Source of the DNA: JBFLVU01 sp964589625 | GTDB lineage: Bacteria; Acidobacteriota; UBA4820; DSQY01 | Length of the DNA stretch: 64,000 bases | Reading direction: 5' to 3' | NCBI GenBank assembly: GCA_964589625.1 | Contig: CAZPSH010000002.1 | Span: 122,215-186,214, forward strand | Shown: in pieces, positions 1 to 9,698 of the stretch | Numbering within the stretch: position 1 is the stretch's first letter | How the letters are laid out: the number at the start of each line of letters is the position of its first letter | Notes under the pieces: generated by a model | Seen by the model: the letters and a program-made list of their open reading frames with translations, nothing else | What the model was told of the DNA's origin: nothing | The model's database searches: none | Made by a program: the position numbers and the translations under genes

Positions 1-1566
1 GCTCCAGAGATCCTCAGCTTCGCGGGTCCCACGGGCGGTGTGGGTACGACCCTCCTGGCCGCCAACCTGGGAATTCACCTCGCCAAGAAGGGCCGGAGCG
101 TCCTGCTGGTGGACCTGGCGCTGACGGAGGCGGGGTGCCACCTGGCCCTCGGCATGCTGAAAACCGATCGCCACCTGGGTTCCCTCGTGACGAAGCAGGT
201 GGTGGACGTCCGGGACGCCATCCAGCCGACCTCCGTGAACAACCTTTCTCTCCTGGCGGGATATCCGGACTTGCCCGAGGTGGCCAACCTGGCCTATCTC
301 CTCAAGCAGAAGATCCTCGCGAGCCTGCCCACGCTGCCCTTCGACTTTATCCTGATCGACGCGGGGTGCGGAACGGGGGCGGACACGCTGGACTTCTTCC
401 TCGCTGGGAGGACTTCCGTGGCCGTCATGCAGGCCACGCCGGCGGGCGTCGAGCCCTTCTACCGCTTTCTCCGCGCGGCCCTGCGCCGGCTCCTCGTGGA
501 GAGCCTCAACCGAAAGCGCTACCAGGCCCTGGCCCCGCATCTCAACGCCAAGTCCCCCCTGTCGGGGCTCTGGGACCTCCACGAGACGCGGGAGGAGGAC
601 CTTACGGCCGTGGAGCAGGCCATCCGCCGCCACTCCATCGCCTTCGTCCAGACGGGGCTGTCCTCCGAGAAGGACGCCCGCCTCGGCCTCCAGCTCGAGA
701 CCCTCGTGCGGCGCTACTTCCTCTTCCCCACGCGCTTCCTCGGGGCCCTCGACTGGGACGCGCAAGCCTCGGGGGCCAGCCGCAACCTGGAGCCCATCGG
801 AAAGGCCTACCCCATGTGCCCCTACAGCCTTTCCGTGGAGAAGCTCGCCAACCTCTTTCTGAGGGAGGAGCGGGACGCGCTGACCGGGGAGGGCCACCTG
901 GCGCCGAGCCCCCTCGAGGAGATGGACGCCTACGAGCTGCTGGAGGTTCCCTACAACGCGCCGGCCAAGGAAATCCAGGCCGCCTACCCGCGCCACCTGG
1001 AACCCTACCTGGAGACCTCCCCCCTGACCCTGAGCCTCTATTCCCGGGAGGAGCGGGAGGCCGTGCGGGACCTCTTCGAGGAGGCCTACAAGACCCTCAT
1101 CACCACGAGTCTGAGGCAGAGGTACGACGAGGACCTCATCGCCAAAGGAAAGATGAGCCCCGACCAGCGCGTGGCCGAATACCGGGAGGCCGGCCCCTCT
1201 TCCGAGGGGCCCCACGCCCCGCCGGCGGGCCTCCCCGCGCCCGAGAAGGTGGAGGACACGGCGACCCGGTCGGCCAAGATCCTCGATGCGGTCCTCGCCG
1301 AGATAAAGACCTTCGACGGGGCGGGGATCCGGGCGATCCGAGAGGCCCAGGGAATTTCGGTGGCCGAGATCGTGGCCGAGACGAACATCCGTTCGTGGTA
1401 CATCGATTCCATAGAGGCCGAGCGCTTCGAAGCCCTCCCCGGCCTCATCTACCTAAAAGGATTTGTCCGCCAGGTGGCCAACTACCTCCACCTGGACGCG
1501 GAGAAGGTCCTGAAGGATTACCTGGGCCGCTACGAGGCCTGGCGCAGCCGCCGGGGGCCCGGATGA
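1..1566 (+). CDS. MinD/ParA-like pseudo-ATPase fused to J-like and RodZ-type HTH domains (5' partial)
   Basis: The reading frame is open from base 1, so the N-terminus lies outside the window; a GTG at 40 is internal to the Walker A loop and is not a credible start. The first ~270 residues look like the MinD/FlhG/ParA fold, but the deviant Walker A reads GPTGGVGTT: both lysines expected in the family (KGGxGKT) are missing, so ATP binding or hydrolysis is doubtful. Residues ~305-385 resemble a J domain (DAYELLEVP..., ending in RQRYDEDL) whose HPD motif is not conserved. Residues ~435-515 match the RodZ/HTH_25 helix-turn-helix type (AIREAQGISVAEIVAET...YLKGFVRQVANYL). The role is unknown; spatial or regulatory functions are typical of relatives. 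The glutamate-cysteine ligase gene follows 34 bases later. Confidence 0.7.
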   Translation, partial: APEILSFAGPTGGVGTTLLAANLGIHLAKKGRSVLLVDLALTEAGCHLALGMLKTDRHLGSLVTKQVVDVRDAIQPTSVNNLSLLAGYPDLPEVANLAYLLKQKILASLPTLPFDFILIDAGCGTGADTLDFFLAGRTSVAVMQATPAGVEPFYRFLRAALRRLLVESLNRKRYQALAPHLNAKSPLSGLWDLHETREEDLTAVEQAIRRHSIAFVQTGLSSEKDARLGLQLETLVRRYFLFPTRFLGALDWDAQASGASRNLEPIGKAYPMCPYSLSVEKLANLFLREERDALTGEGHLAPSPLEEMDAYELLEVPYNAPAKEIQAAYPRHLEPYLETSPLTLSLYSREEREAVRDLFEEAYKTLITTSLRQRYDEDLIAKGKMSPDQRVAEYREAGPSSEGPHAPPAGLPAPEKVEDTATRSAKILDAVLAEIKTFDGAGIRAIREAQGISVAEIVAETNIRSWYIDSIEAERFEALPGLIYLKGFVRQVANYLHLDAEKVLKDYLGRYEAWRSRRGPG

Positions 1567-1600
1567 TTCCCTCACGACAGGCCGAGGGAGCGCGCGACCG

Positions 1601-2920
1601 ATGAGCACGGACCTCCCCGGCGACGAGACGGCCCTTACCTCCCCCCGCCAACTGGCTGATCTTTTCGAGCCGAAGGAGCCCGTCCGCGGCCGGGTGGGCG
1701 TGGAGTGGGAGCAGGTCCCCGTGGATTCCCGGTGCCGCCCCGTTCCCTTCGACGGTCCCGCGGGCGTGGAGGCTCTTCTCCTTCAGCTCTCCTCCACCCA
1801 CAAGGCCATCCTCGAGGGGGGGCGTTACACGGCCCTGAGGCTGAGCGGCGGAGGGATGCTGGGGCTCGAGCCCGGGGGCCAGGTGGAGATCGCCTCCCCC
1901 CCGTCGGCCCGCATGACGACCCTCCACCGCTTTCTGGCCCGCACCTGCCGCGAGGTGGACGGGGCCGCCCGCCAGATGGGCTTCCGGCTGGCCCCCTGGG
2001 GCCTGAGCCCGTATGCCGAGGCGGAGGACGTGCCCGACGTGCCGAAGGTCCGCTACTCGATCCTCCGGGACCACCTGGAACGCGCCGGCACCCGGGGGCG
2101 GCGCATGATGAAGCTCACGGCCTCCACGCAAGTCTGCCTTGACTACCTGGACGAGGCCGACATGGGCCGGATGGTCTCGGCGGTGACGCCGCTCCTGCCC
2201 TACGTGGCGGCCTATACGGCCAACTCGCCCGTCTACCGCGGGCGGCGGAGCCGCTGGGTGAGCCAGCGGCCCTGGATCTGGAGGGGCACCGACGTCCTGC
2301 GGACGGGGCTCCCTGGGTTCCTCTTCGACGAGCCCGTCTCCTACCACCAGTGGGTCAAGTACGGCCTGTCCCGCCCCGGCCTTTTCCTGATCCGAGACGG
2401 GCGGTACCTCCCGGGCGACGGGCGGACCTTCGGGGACTGGATGAAGCACGGCTCTCCCGGAGGAGCCCTTCGGGTCTCCGACTGGCTCGTCCACTGGAGC
2501 ACGCTCTTCCCCGAAGTGAGGATCCGCGGCTACCTGGAGATCCGGACAGTGGACTCCCTTCCGCTTCCCCTGGTGCTCGCCGTGGCGGCCTTCTTCAAAG
2601 GGCTCCTCTGCCCGCCGGAGGCGCCGGGCTTCTGGGGCGTCCGGCTTCCTCGGTGGACTCCGAGGGAATGCCGGGCCGCCCTGCTGGAGGCCTCCCGCCT
2701 CGGTCCCCGGTGGGCGCCCCTGGAGGGTCCCTCCCCCCACGCGGTCCTCTCGCGTCTCGTCCGCGCCGCATCGGCGGGCCTCGTCTCCCTGGGCGAGGAG
2801 GACTCCTGGCTCGCCCCCTTCAAGGAACTGGTGGACCGCGACGCCTGTCCGGCGGACCTTTGGCGCAAGGACGCCGCGGGCCGGTGGCGCGGCGCCGAAG
2901 ACCCGGACCCCATCTATTGA
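1601..2920 (+). CDS. Glutamate-cysteine ligase, GCS2/EgtA-like family
   Basis: A 439-residue protein resembling the plant/proteobacterial type of glutamate-cysteine ligase, which joins glutamate and cysteine to gamma-glutamylcysteine in the cytoplasm, the first step of glutathione and, in some bacteria, ergothioneine synthesis. The ATP-grasp-like glutamine synthetase fold is suggested by the N-terminal GVEWEQ motif near residue 33 (GxExE of the family), the central STQVCLDYLDEADM stretch and the C-terminal LEIRTVDSLP motif (the family's E[IV]R..D..P region). ATG at 1601 is preceded by a purine-rich GAGGGAG. The gene stands just after the ParA-like fusion and is followed by ~700 bases without a credible gene. 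No glutathione synthetase gene is visible in the window, so the final thiol made is unknown. Confidence 0.75.
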   Translation: MSTDLPGDETALTSPRQLADLFEPKEPVRGRVGVEWEQVPVDSRCRPVPFDGPAGVEALLLQLSSTHKAILEGGRYTALRLSGGGMLGLEPGGQVEIASPPSARMTTLHRFLARTCREVDGAARQMGFRLAPWGLSPYAEAEDVPDVPKVRYSILRDHLERAGTRGRRMMKLTASTQVCLDYLDEADMGRMVSAVTPLLPYVAAYTANSPVYRGRRSRWVSQRPWIWRGTDVLRTGLPGFLFDEPVSYHQWVKYGLSRPGLFLIRDGRYLPGDGRTFGDWMKHGSPGGALRVSDWLVHWSTLFPEVRIRGYLEIRTVDSLPLPLVLAVAAFFKGLLCPPEAPGFWGVRLPRWTPRECRAALLEASRLGPRWAPLEGPSPHAVLSRLVRAASAGLVSLGEEDSWLAPFKELVDRDACPADLWRKDAAGRWRGAEDPDPIY

Positions 2921-3197
2921 CGGGGAGGGAGAGCGCCGGCCCTCGGGCCGTGGGACCCTCGCGGGTCGGCCCATTCGGGGAGTCGGAGGACAACTGGGTC
3001 CATATTCCTTGAGACGTCGCAGGTGGCTTTTCGCCCTCGATGGTTCGGCGGCCGCGGCATTCCGCCCGCGGCCCGGGCCCGCGAAACGCTCCGAAGAGTG
3101 TGACCCGGCGCACACCTTCGCGGGTGAAATGGCCCACCGTTCCGCCGGACCCCTTTGAGGGGAGGAATGGGCGCGGGCGGGGAGCCCCCGTGGGGGC

Positions 3198-3225
3198 TTG
3201 ACTACCCTGGAATTGAGCCTATACT
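3198..3225 (+). promoter_or_regulatory. Sigma-70 promoter P1 upstream of the PKD gene
   Basis: TTGACT at 3198-3203 and TATACT at 3220-3225 are separated by 16 bases. It is the upstream member of a tandem pair. Confidence 0.6.
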
Positions 3226-3291
3226 TTGAGTCAGAGGAGGGAAAGGGCGGAAAGCAAAGGGCAAGAGGCCATTCCTCCAGGGGGGAGGGTA

Positions 3292-3319
3292 TTGACACCA
3301 CAGATTGCCCTGATATACT
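3292..3319 (+). promoter_or_regulatory. Sigma-70 promoter P2 upstream of the PKD gene, extended -10
   Basis: TTGACA at 3292-3297, a 16-base spacer, and TATACT at 3314-3319 preceded by TGA (extended -10 TGn). This is the best match to consensus in the window. Transcription should start near 3326, leaving a leader of ~300 bases before the ATG at 3625. Confidence 0.7.
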
Positions 3320-3624
3320 TCCCCCGCAAAGGGAGCGGGCCATATTTACCGAGTTTTTGGCCGTGACGGGGGGTTGAACGGTGGAGGATGCGCCGGGGCT
3401 TGACGGCGCGCGGGTGCCTTCGGTATTCTGAGGCATCCAGTCCGTCGCAGGAGTTCTGGCGGATGGACTCGGAGGGCGGGAGCGACATGGACACGCAGCG
3501 GTCCCAGCGGAGAGGGAGGCGGAGCGGCCGTTGGCCCGCCCCGAGAGGTGATCCATTCGGGCTTGTTTCGACACGATACCCCATGTGGTTGAAGCGCTTT
3601 GAGTGATGGAATAGGAGGTTGAGG

Positions 3625-6600
3625 ATGCACAAAACGTTGAGAACGCGGCTCGTGGGGATCGGCCTGGTGGTCGCCCTGCTGGCGCTCGCCGTTCCGGCTC
3701 TCGCCCAGAACACGTGGCAAAGGCAGTCCACGGTCATGGGCGTCCCCGGGGCGAACTTCCCCACGCCCCCGATGGCGATCTGGTCCAACCCGGGAGGCGT
3801 TGTGGACGTCGGCACCGCCGGCGGCGGGTACCCTGGCGGAAACCTGGGCTACCTGTATGAATCCGGGCTCGGAAACTACGGTGTCAATTTCGATTTTCAG
3901 GTGACGCCCCCCGGTCCGGCGGCCGATGACTTCACGGCCGTCACGTGGGACGGAGCCGTGTCCTACGTCGGCAACTGGAACACGGGCCTCTGGGTGTCCA
4001 GTGGAGGCATCTGGACCAACGTGTCCGCCGGCGTGCCCTCGGTGAACCAGCACGTCCAGTGCATCACGTGGGATCCCAGCGCGCCCACGGGCACCCTTCC
4101 CCACGACGTCTTCTTCGGCACCTGGGGTAGCGGCGCCTACATGTACGAGGGGACCACCTTCACCCAGATCTTCGATCCCCTCTTCGACCTGGTGGACGGC
4201 GCCGCCGCCACGCCGGGCATGTACTTCGTCCACGACATCGCCGTGAAGCAGGCCAACTGCCCGACCACCCCCCGCCTGGTCTTCCTCGCCACGGATGGCG
4301 GCGGCCTCCTGCGCGGCACCCAGTCCTGCACCACGGGCCTCTGGTCCTGGAGCCAGGTCTACGATGCGGACCTCTACATCTACGACGTGACCTACGACTA
4401 CGCAACGGGTTCCCTCTTCATCGGCACCCAGCAGCACGGCATCCAGCTCTCCACGGATGACGGCGCCTCCTGGACCACGCTGTCCGCCTCTCCGGCCATT
4501 ACGACGCCGGTGACGGACATCCAGTTCGGCGGCTACCCGAACTTCATCTTCGCCGGCACCCTCGGCCAGGGCGTGTTCCGCTACGACAGCGACGCCGGCT
4601 CCTTCTACCAGATCAACAACGGCTATGGCGCCGCCGACATGAACGACCCGAACGTCCACTGCATCTTCTGGAACGCGGCGGACGGGTACCTCTACGCCGG
4701 AACCTCCGACGCGGCGACCCCCACGGCGGGCAACGTGTGGAGCATCAACCTGGTGCCCTTCACGGGGACCTTCACGCCCACGACGCCCCTCGAGGTCGGT
4801 GACGCGGTGAACGACTGCGTGGCCGTGACCCTCGCCAACCAGGCGCCGGCCAACTGGACGGCCGCCATCACGCTGGGCTCCCTGCCCCCGGGCATGGCCC
4901 CCACGGTGGACAACGTCCCCTATCCGCCGGCCGCCTGCATCGCCGGCGCGCCCACGGAGGACGGCTGCTACGACGCCACCCTCACGGTGTGGGACGCCCT
5001 CATCAACCGCACCGACTTCGCCAACGCCGACTACACCGTGACCCCCGGCGTGGCCATCGACGCCCAGCCCAACCCCGCCCAGTACGGCATGCTGGTCCAG
5101 TTCACCAGCGCCGTGACGGGCGCCACGGGCACCGTCACCTACGCCTGGGACTTCGACGTGACCAACGTGTCCCTGCTCTGGCTCCCGGGCACCGACACGA
5201 GCACCGAGGCCAACCCCGTGGTCCTCTTCCCCGAGGCCGGCCTCTACCAGGTGGACCTCACCGTCACCGACACGGGCGCCGCGGGCGGCTGCACCGTCTC
5301 CACGACGAAGACCATCCTCGTCGAGGTGGTGGGCAACCTGGTGGTGGACCCCAACGCCACGATCGTGGGATCGGGCGCTCAGTTCCAGTTCTGGGCCAAC
5401 GTCTCCGGCGGCGTGCCCATGTGCGTGACGCCGAGCGGCTACACCTTCGCCTGGACCTTCGTAGACGTGCAGACGGGCGCCACGATCACGACCAGCACCC
5501 TCGAGAACCCCGTCATCACCTTCCCCTACACGGGCACCTTCAAGGGCACGGTCACCGTGACGGACTGCTCGGGCCACACGGCCACGGGCTTCTGCGTGGT
5601 GAACTACAACGGCTTCATGTCGGCCACCGTCTCCTCGGTCTGCAACCCCGGCCCCACGGGCGTGCCCGTCGCCTTCTACGTGTCGGCGCACAGCATCAGC
5701 CCCTCGGCCACGCCTCCGTACACCGTGACCTTCTCCTGGGGTGACGGGACCCCCGACGTGATCGTGCCCACGATCACGGGCTTCGGCGGCTTCGAGGAGG
5801 CATTCCAGCTTCACACCTACGCCGCGGCGGGCACCTACGACGTGCTCATCTCCATCTTCGACGGCGGCTCCAACACGACGCTGGTGCCCTACACCCAGAC
5901 CATCTATCCGCAGTTCACGGGCATCACGATCGCGGCCAACCCCAACCCCGCCTCGGGCTGCGACCTGCACATCGGCGAGACCATCACCTTCACCGTGACG
6001 CCCGTGGGTGGCATCGCGCCGTACCTCTACTCCATCGACTTCGGCGACGGCTCCACGGCCACCGTGACCCAGAGCGGGCCGGCGACCTTCAGCCACGCCT
6101 ACGCCGCGGCCGGCACCTACACGGTCCGCGCCTACGTCACCGATAGCGGCAACTGCGCCACGACGAACTCGGCCACCTACGGTCCCTTCAACGTGGTGGC
6201 GGAGCCCACGGCCGCCGTCACCGTGAACGGCCTGAACTGCAACACGGGCGGCTTCGGCGTGGAGATCCCGAACTTCGGCGTGAACCCGCTGGCCGTGGCC
6301 CTCGGCGCGACCTACACGGCCTTCGCCGGCCACACCGTGAACTACACCTGGACCTACAACAACAACTGGGCCGCCGACGACCCCGACACCTACAGCAACT
6401 CGGTGGTTTCCCCGGCGCCCATCCCCGACTTCATCGAGAACTTCTACCTGGGCTCCGAGTCCTACCGGACCTTCACCGCCACCTTCACGCTCACCGACAC
6501 GGGCTTCTGCGTGAACGACACGGTGCTGACCCGGACCATCACCTTCACGATCTACAACCCGCTGGCCGTCAGCGCCCCCTCGTGGGAGCAGGCGTGCGGC

Positions 6601-8475
6601 TCCATGGCCGTGACCTTCAACGCCTCGGCCAGCGTCTTCGGCGGTATCCCCGGCTACTACTACGTGTGGAACTTCGGTGACGGCTCGAGCGCCGGACCCT
6701 TCACGAACCCCGGCCCCATCACCCACACCTACGCCGCCCCCGGCGAGTACGACGCCCAGCTGACCGTGACGGACAGCGCGGTGCCGAACTGCACGGGCAC
6801 GGCCAACACGGCCAACGTCATCTTCCACGTGACGGTGGTGGAACCCTTCGCCGGCACGGCCTCGGCCTCCCCGACGGTGGGTTGCTCCCCGCTGTGGGTT
6901 GACTTCACCTCCAACGTGACCGGCGGCGGACAGCCCGGGACCAACCTCCAGCTCCGCTGGACGGCGACGGACGGCTGGGACACCGGCTGGGGCGCCTCGG
7001 CCACCCCGAGCCACACCTTCACGGCCGCGAGCAGCACGGTCTACTCCTGGTACCTGTACGCGCGCTCGGGAATCTACAACCCCTACGAGTGCCTGATCGC
7101 CTCCGGCGACATCCAGGTGGACGTGGCGGCCTCGAACCTCGTGATCGTGCCCACCTCGACCTCCGACTACATCCCGCTCGACGACACCTTCACGACGACC
7201 TGGAACGACGGCAGCGCGCCCATCACGCTGACCTACACCCTGACCCGCATCAAGGACAAGGACGGCAACTTCATCACCCCCGAGGTCACCACCCGGACGG
7301 TGACGAACGCCACCTCGCCCTACCAGTTCACCTTCACCTTCGAGAAGACCGGAACCTGGACGGTGGTCTGCAACCTGTCCGACGTCTGCACCGCGTCGCT
7401 GGCCAGCAACACCGTGACGATCCAGGTCCTCGACACGCCGGCCCTCACCGTGACGACCCAGACCCTCATCAACGGCGTCATCGGCACCTCGGGCCTCGCC
7501 CCCCTCACCGTGAACTTCTCCTCCGTGCCCCAGGGCGGCGTGCCTCCCTATACCTTCCTCTGGAACTTCGGTGACGGCACCAACAGCACGGCCCAGAACC
7601 CCATCAAGACCTACAACCTTACCGGCCCGTACGATGTGGTCCTCACCGTGACCGACTCCTACCCGGCCGCCGCCGGCGGGCCCCAGACGGCCACCGCCAA
7701 CATCCACATCACCGTCTACGCCCCGCTGACCGCCACCGCCACCGGCGCGCCCACGACCCTCATCACGGGCGGCACCGTGAACTTCTCCGCCAGCGTCATG
7801 GGGGGCACGGGCTCCTACACCTATGCCTGGACCTTCGGCGACGGCGGCGTGGGCACCGGCGCGGCTCCGGCCCACCAGTACCTCACGGCCGGCACCTACT
7901 TCGCGCGGGTCCGTGTGACCGACACGGCCACCAACTTCGTGGACAGCAACGACGTCGTCATCCGGGTGTACAGCCCCGTCGCCGTCGCGGCCTCCGCCAC
8001 GCCCAGCACCGTCATCCTCGGCAACTCGGTGACCTTCACGGCCCTGGCTTCGGGTGGCAGCGGCAATTACACCATCGAGTGGAGCTTCGGCGACGGCACC
8101 ACCGGAACGGGCGCCACGGCCAACAAGACCTACACCACGATCGGCACGAAGAACGTGACCGTTACCGTGACCGACACCCAGCTCGCCAGCAACACCATCA
8201 CCCAGAACCTCACGGTCATCGTGAAGCCCGTTCCTCCGCAGATCCTGTCCTCGAAGAAGCTCACGGATCCCTTCCGGATCGTGCTCTACGGGACGAATTT
8301 CCAGAGCGGCTGCACGGCAACCATCAACGGCACGGGCGTCACGGTGAAGTTCGTAAGCAGCGGCAAGATCAAGCTGCTCAACGCCAAGAGCCTCTGCCCC
8401 AAGGGCGTGCCCGTCACCATCGTGGTCACGAACCCCGACACCGGCGTCTCCAACCCCTATCAGTTCACCAGGTAA
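3625..8475 (+). CDS. Giant secreted multi-PKD-domain protein
   Basis: A 1,616-residue exported protein. ATG at 3625 has AGGAGG at 3613-3618; the TTG two codons earlier sits immediately after the Shine-Dalgarno and is rejected. Residues 1-29 form a signal peptide (RTR, hydrophobic core, cut near ALAQ). Residues ~30-380 look like beta-propeller or sialidase-type repeats (STDDGASWTTL). Residues ~385-480 resemble a putative Ig domain. Residues ~480-1,530 hold about ten PKD-like domains with the diagnostic WxFGDG motif (for example FGDGSS, FGDGTNS, FGDGTTG) followed by HxY...G.Y.V.LTVTD. The last ~80 residues resemble an IPT/TIG domain. No sortase motif or autotransporter domain is seen. PKD proteins act at the surface in adhesion or carbohydrate/protein binding; the ligand is unknown. 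Codons are strongly biased, consistent with high expression. Confidence 0.88.
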   Translation: MHKTLRTRLVGIGLVVALLALAVPALAQNTWQRQSTVMGVPGANFPTPPMAIWSNPGGVVDVGTAGGGYPGGNLGYLYESGLGNYGVNFDFQVTPPGPAADDFTAVTWDGAVSYVGNWNTGLWVSSGGIWTNVSAGVPSVNQHVQCITWDPSAPTGTLPHDVFFGTWGSGAYMYEGTTFTQIFDPLFDLVDGAAATPGMYFVHDIAVKQANCPTTPRLVFLATDGGGLLRGTQSCTTGLWSWSQVYDADLYIYDVTYDYATGSLFIGTQQHGIQLSTDDGASWTTLSASPAITTPVTDIQFGGYPNFIFAGTLGQGVFRYDSDAGSFYQINNGYGAADMNDPNVHCIFWNAADGYLYAGTSDAATPTAGNVWSINLVPFTGTFTPTTPLEVGDAVNDCVAVTLANQAPANWTAAITLGSLPPGMAPTVDNVPYPPAACIAGAPTEDGCYDATLTVWDALINRTDFANADYTVTPGVAIDAQPNPAQYGMLVQFTSAVTGATGTVTYAWDFDVTNVSLLWLPGTDTSTEANPVVLFPEAGLYQVDLTVTDTGAAGGCTVSTTKTILVEVVGNLVVDPNATIVGSGAQFQFWANVSGGVPMCVTPSGYTFAWTFVDVQTGATITTSTLENPVITFPYTGTFKGTVTVTDCSGHTATGFCVVNYNGFMSATVSSVCNPGPTGVPVAFYVSAHSISPSATPPYTVTFSWGDGTPDVIVPTITGFGGFEEAFQLHTYAAAGTYDVLISIFDGGSNTTLVPYTQTIYPQFTGITIAANPNPASGCDLHIGETITFTVTPVGGIAPYLYSIDFGDGSTATVTQSGPATFSHAYAAAGTYTVRAYVTDSGNCATTNSATYGPFNVVAEPTAAVTVNGLNCNTGGFGVEIPNFGVNPLAVALGATYTAFAGHTVNYTWTYNNNWAADDPDTYSNSVVSPAPIPDFIENFYLGSESYRTFTATFTLTDTGFCVNDTVLTRTITFTIYNPLAVSAPSWEQACGSMAVTFNASASVFGGIPGYYYVWNFGDGSSAGPFTNPGPITHTYAAPGEYDAQLTVTDSAVPNCTGTANTANVIFHVTVVEPFAGTASASPTVGCSPLWVDFTSNVTGGGQPGTNLQLRWTATDGWDTGWGASATPSHTFTAASSTVYSWYLYARSGIYNPYECLIASGDIQVDVAASNLVIVPTSTSDYIPLDDTFTTTWNDGSAPITLTYTLTRIKDKDGNFITPEVTTRTVTNATSPYQFTFTFEKTGTWTVVCNLSDVCTASLASNTVTIQVLDTPALTVTTQTLINGVIGTSGLAPLTVNFSSVPQGGVPPYTFLWNFGDGTNSTAQNPIKTYNLTGPYDVVLTVTDSYPAAAGGPQTATANIHITVYAPLTATATGAPTTLITGGTVNFSASVMGGTGSYTYAWTFGDGGVGTGAAPAHQYLTAGTYFARVRVTDTATNFVDSNDVVIRVYSPVAVAASATPSTVILGNSVTFTALASGGSGNYTIEWSFGDGTTGTGATANKTYTTIGTKNVTVTVTDTQLASNTITQNLTVIVKPVPPQILSSKKLTDPFRIVLYGTNFQSGCTATINGTGVTVKFVSSGKIKLLNAKSLCPKGVPVTIVVTNPDTGVSNPYQFTR

Positions 8476-8500
8476 CCACAGCCTGGGAAAGCGCTTCTCA

Positions 8501-8533
8501 GAGGGCGGGCTTCGGCCCGCCCTCCCTTTTTTT
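8501..8533 (+). terminator. Rho-independent terminator after the PKD gene
   Basis: A perfect 10-bp stem, GAGGGCGGGC (8501-8510) and GCCCGCCCTC (8515-8524), closed by a TTCG tetraloop, is followed by seven T residues at 8527-8533. Confidence 0.95.
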
Positions 8534-8579
8534 GTCCATCCCTTTTCTCCGGACCCTCCCCTTGCGGTACGATGACCCC

Positions 8580-9698
8580 ATGAACGGGAGAAGGTGGGGC
8601 TGGGCCGTCTTGAGCGCACTATTGGCCGCTTCGTGCGCACCGCCCCCGGCGGCGCCGACGCAGGTCCCGCGGGTGGCCACGCAGGCCGGCTTGGCGCGGA
8701 CGCTTCAGGCCGGGTCGGCCTACGGGCGTCTCGGGTGGGCCTTCGCGCCCCTCACCCCGAATGCCCGGGCCCGGGACCTGGAGGTTCTTCTGTTCTCCAG
8801 CGGCTCATCGGCCTACGACGGCTACGTGCTTCGGGCCTCCTCCCTCTCCCTTCTTACGCCCTGGCTCAAGCCCTTGGAGCCCGTGGGGCCAGGGATCTTG
8901 CGCGAGAGCCTCGCCACGTGCGTGCCGGTCCGGAATGGACGGTGGCTTGCCCTGCCGCTCACCGCGGACGCGGTCGTGCTCGTCCTGCGTGAGGAAGACG
9001 GAGGGCCGGACGGTGCCACGCTGGAGGCCCTGGACCGCTGGTCCTCCGCCAGGCGAGCCTCCGGAGATGGGGAGCCCGTCCTGGGAAGCACCGTTCCTCC
9101 CCTGGAGGTCTTCTGGGCCTTGTCCCTCGGGGAGGGCGCGCCGGGGCCCCCCGCGCGCGCCGTGCACGGGTCCGCGCAGATCCGCGCGCTGTCGTTCCTT
9201 CAGAGACACCGCCTCAGGGCCGCATCCGAGGCGCAAGAGGCCCTCGATTCCTTTTTGGAGGGACGCCTGAAAGGCGTGTTCCTCTGGGCGTCGGAGGTCA
9301 AGCCCCTCTTGGTCCGGGCAAGGTCCGCCGGGATTTCCTGCCGCGTGGTGGAAGCGCCCCACCGTGGGAGCGAGGCACGCGCCTTGTACGGAGGATTCGT
9401 GTGGGCCTGCCCGTCCTCCGTGTCGGCACCCAGCGACGGGAGCCCGCTGCTCGGGTCCGCCGTACAGGAGACGCTCACCCTGGCGGGCCACCTCCCCGCC
9501 GCGGCGGGGATGCCCCCCGGCAGCCCCGAGGCCGAGGGCGTTCTCGGGCGCACACGACTCGTGGCGCCTCCGGACCTCGGACAGCGGAGCCAGGAAATCC
9601 TGGAGGGGGCCCTGATGGACGCGCTGGAGGCGGAGTTCTCCGCGGAGGACGCGCTGCGGCGGGCGCAGGCCCGAATCGCCCAGGAGGCCGGTCCTTGA
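8580..9698 (+). CDS. Lipoprotein resembling an extracellular solute-binding protein
   Basis: A 372-residue protein with a lipoprotein signal (positively charged start, hydrophobic stretch, AASC with Cys19). The body, with alternating hydrophobic segments and a C-terminal ALMDALEAEFSAEDALRRAQARI helix, recalls the terminal part of periplasmic sugar-binding proteins, but no permease genes accompany it, so transport is unlikely. It starts 46 bases after the PKD terminator and its stop overlaps the start of the following histidine kinase (TTGA), which suggests that it is co-produced with that sensor and may present a ligand to it. That role is inference from gene order. Family membership is weak; it could be an unrelated lipoprotein. 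Confidence 0.6.
   Translation: MNGRRWGWAVLSALLAASCAPPPAAPTQVPRVATQAGLARTLQAGSAYGRLGWAFAPLTPNARARDLEVLLFSSGSSAYDGYVLRASSLSLLTPWLKPLEPVGPGILRESLATCVPVRNGRWLALPLTADAVVLVLREEDGGPDGATLEALDRWSSARRASGDGEPVLGSTVPPLEVFWALSLGEGAPGPPARAVHGSAQIRALSFLQRHRLRAASEAQEALDSFLEGRLKGVFLWASEVKPLLVRARSAGISCRVVEAPHRGSEARALYGGFVWACPSSVSAPSDGSPLLGSAVQETLTLAGHLPAAAGMPPGSPEAEGVLGRTRLVAPPDLGQRSQEILEGALMDALEAEFSAEDALRRAQARIAQEAGP

Larger units (their letters stand above)
2921..3624 (+). other. Long intergenic region and 5' leader of the PKD gene
   Basis: About 700 bases hold no gene I can support. The first 270 bases contain only short GC hairpins with no T-run. From 3198 onward two sigma-70 promoters face right. Downstream of the second lies a leader of roughly 300 bases ending in an AGGAGG Shine-Dalgarno at 3613-3618. 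A 72-codon frame at 3388-3606 has arginine/serine-rich shadow-like composition and no clear ribosome site, so I do not call it. I recognise no riboswitch family in the leader. Confidence 0.6.

Noticed and set aside
3249..3345. A c-di-GMP (GEMM-like) riboswitch suggested by GCAAAGGGCAA in the leader
   Set aside because: The second conserved half (GGGACGCAAAGCC type) is absent and the motif lies partly upstream of promoter P2.
3346..8640. A 1,764-codon uninterrupted frame antisense to the PKD gene
   Set aside because: It mirrors the codon bias of the real gene (strong C at third positions leaves few antisense stops). The product is a low-complexity H/G/R/V sequence with no domain or ribosome site, and the sense strand has signal peptide, PKD domains and terminator.
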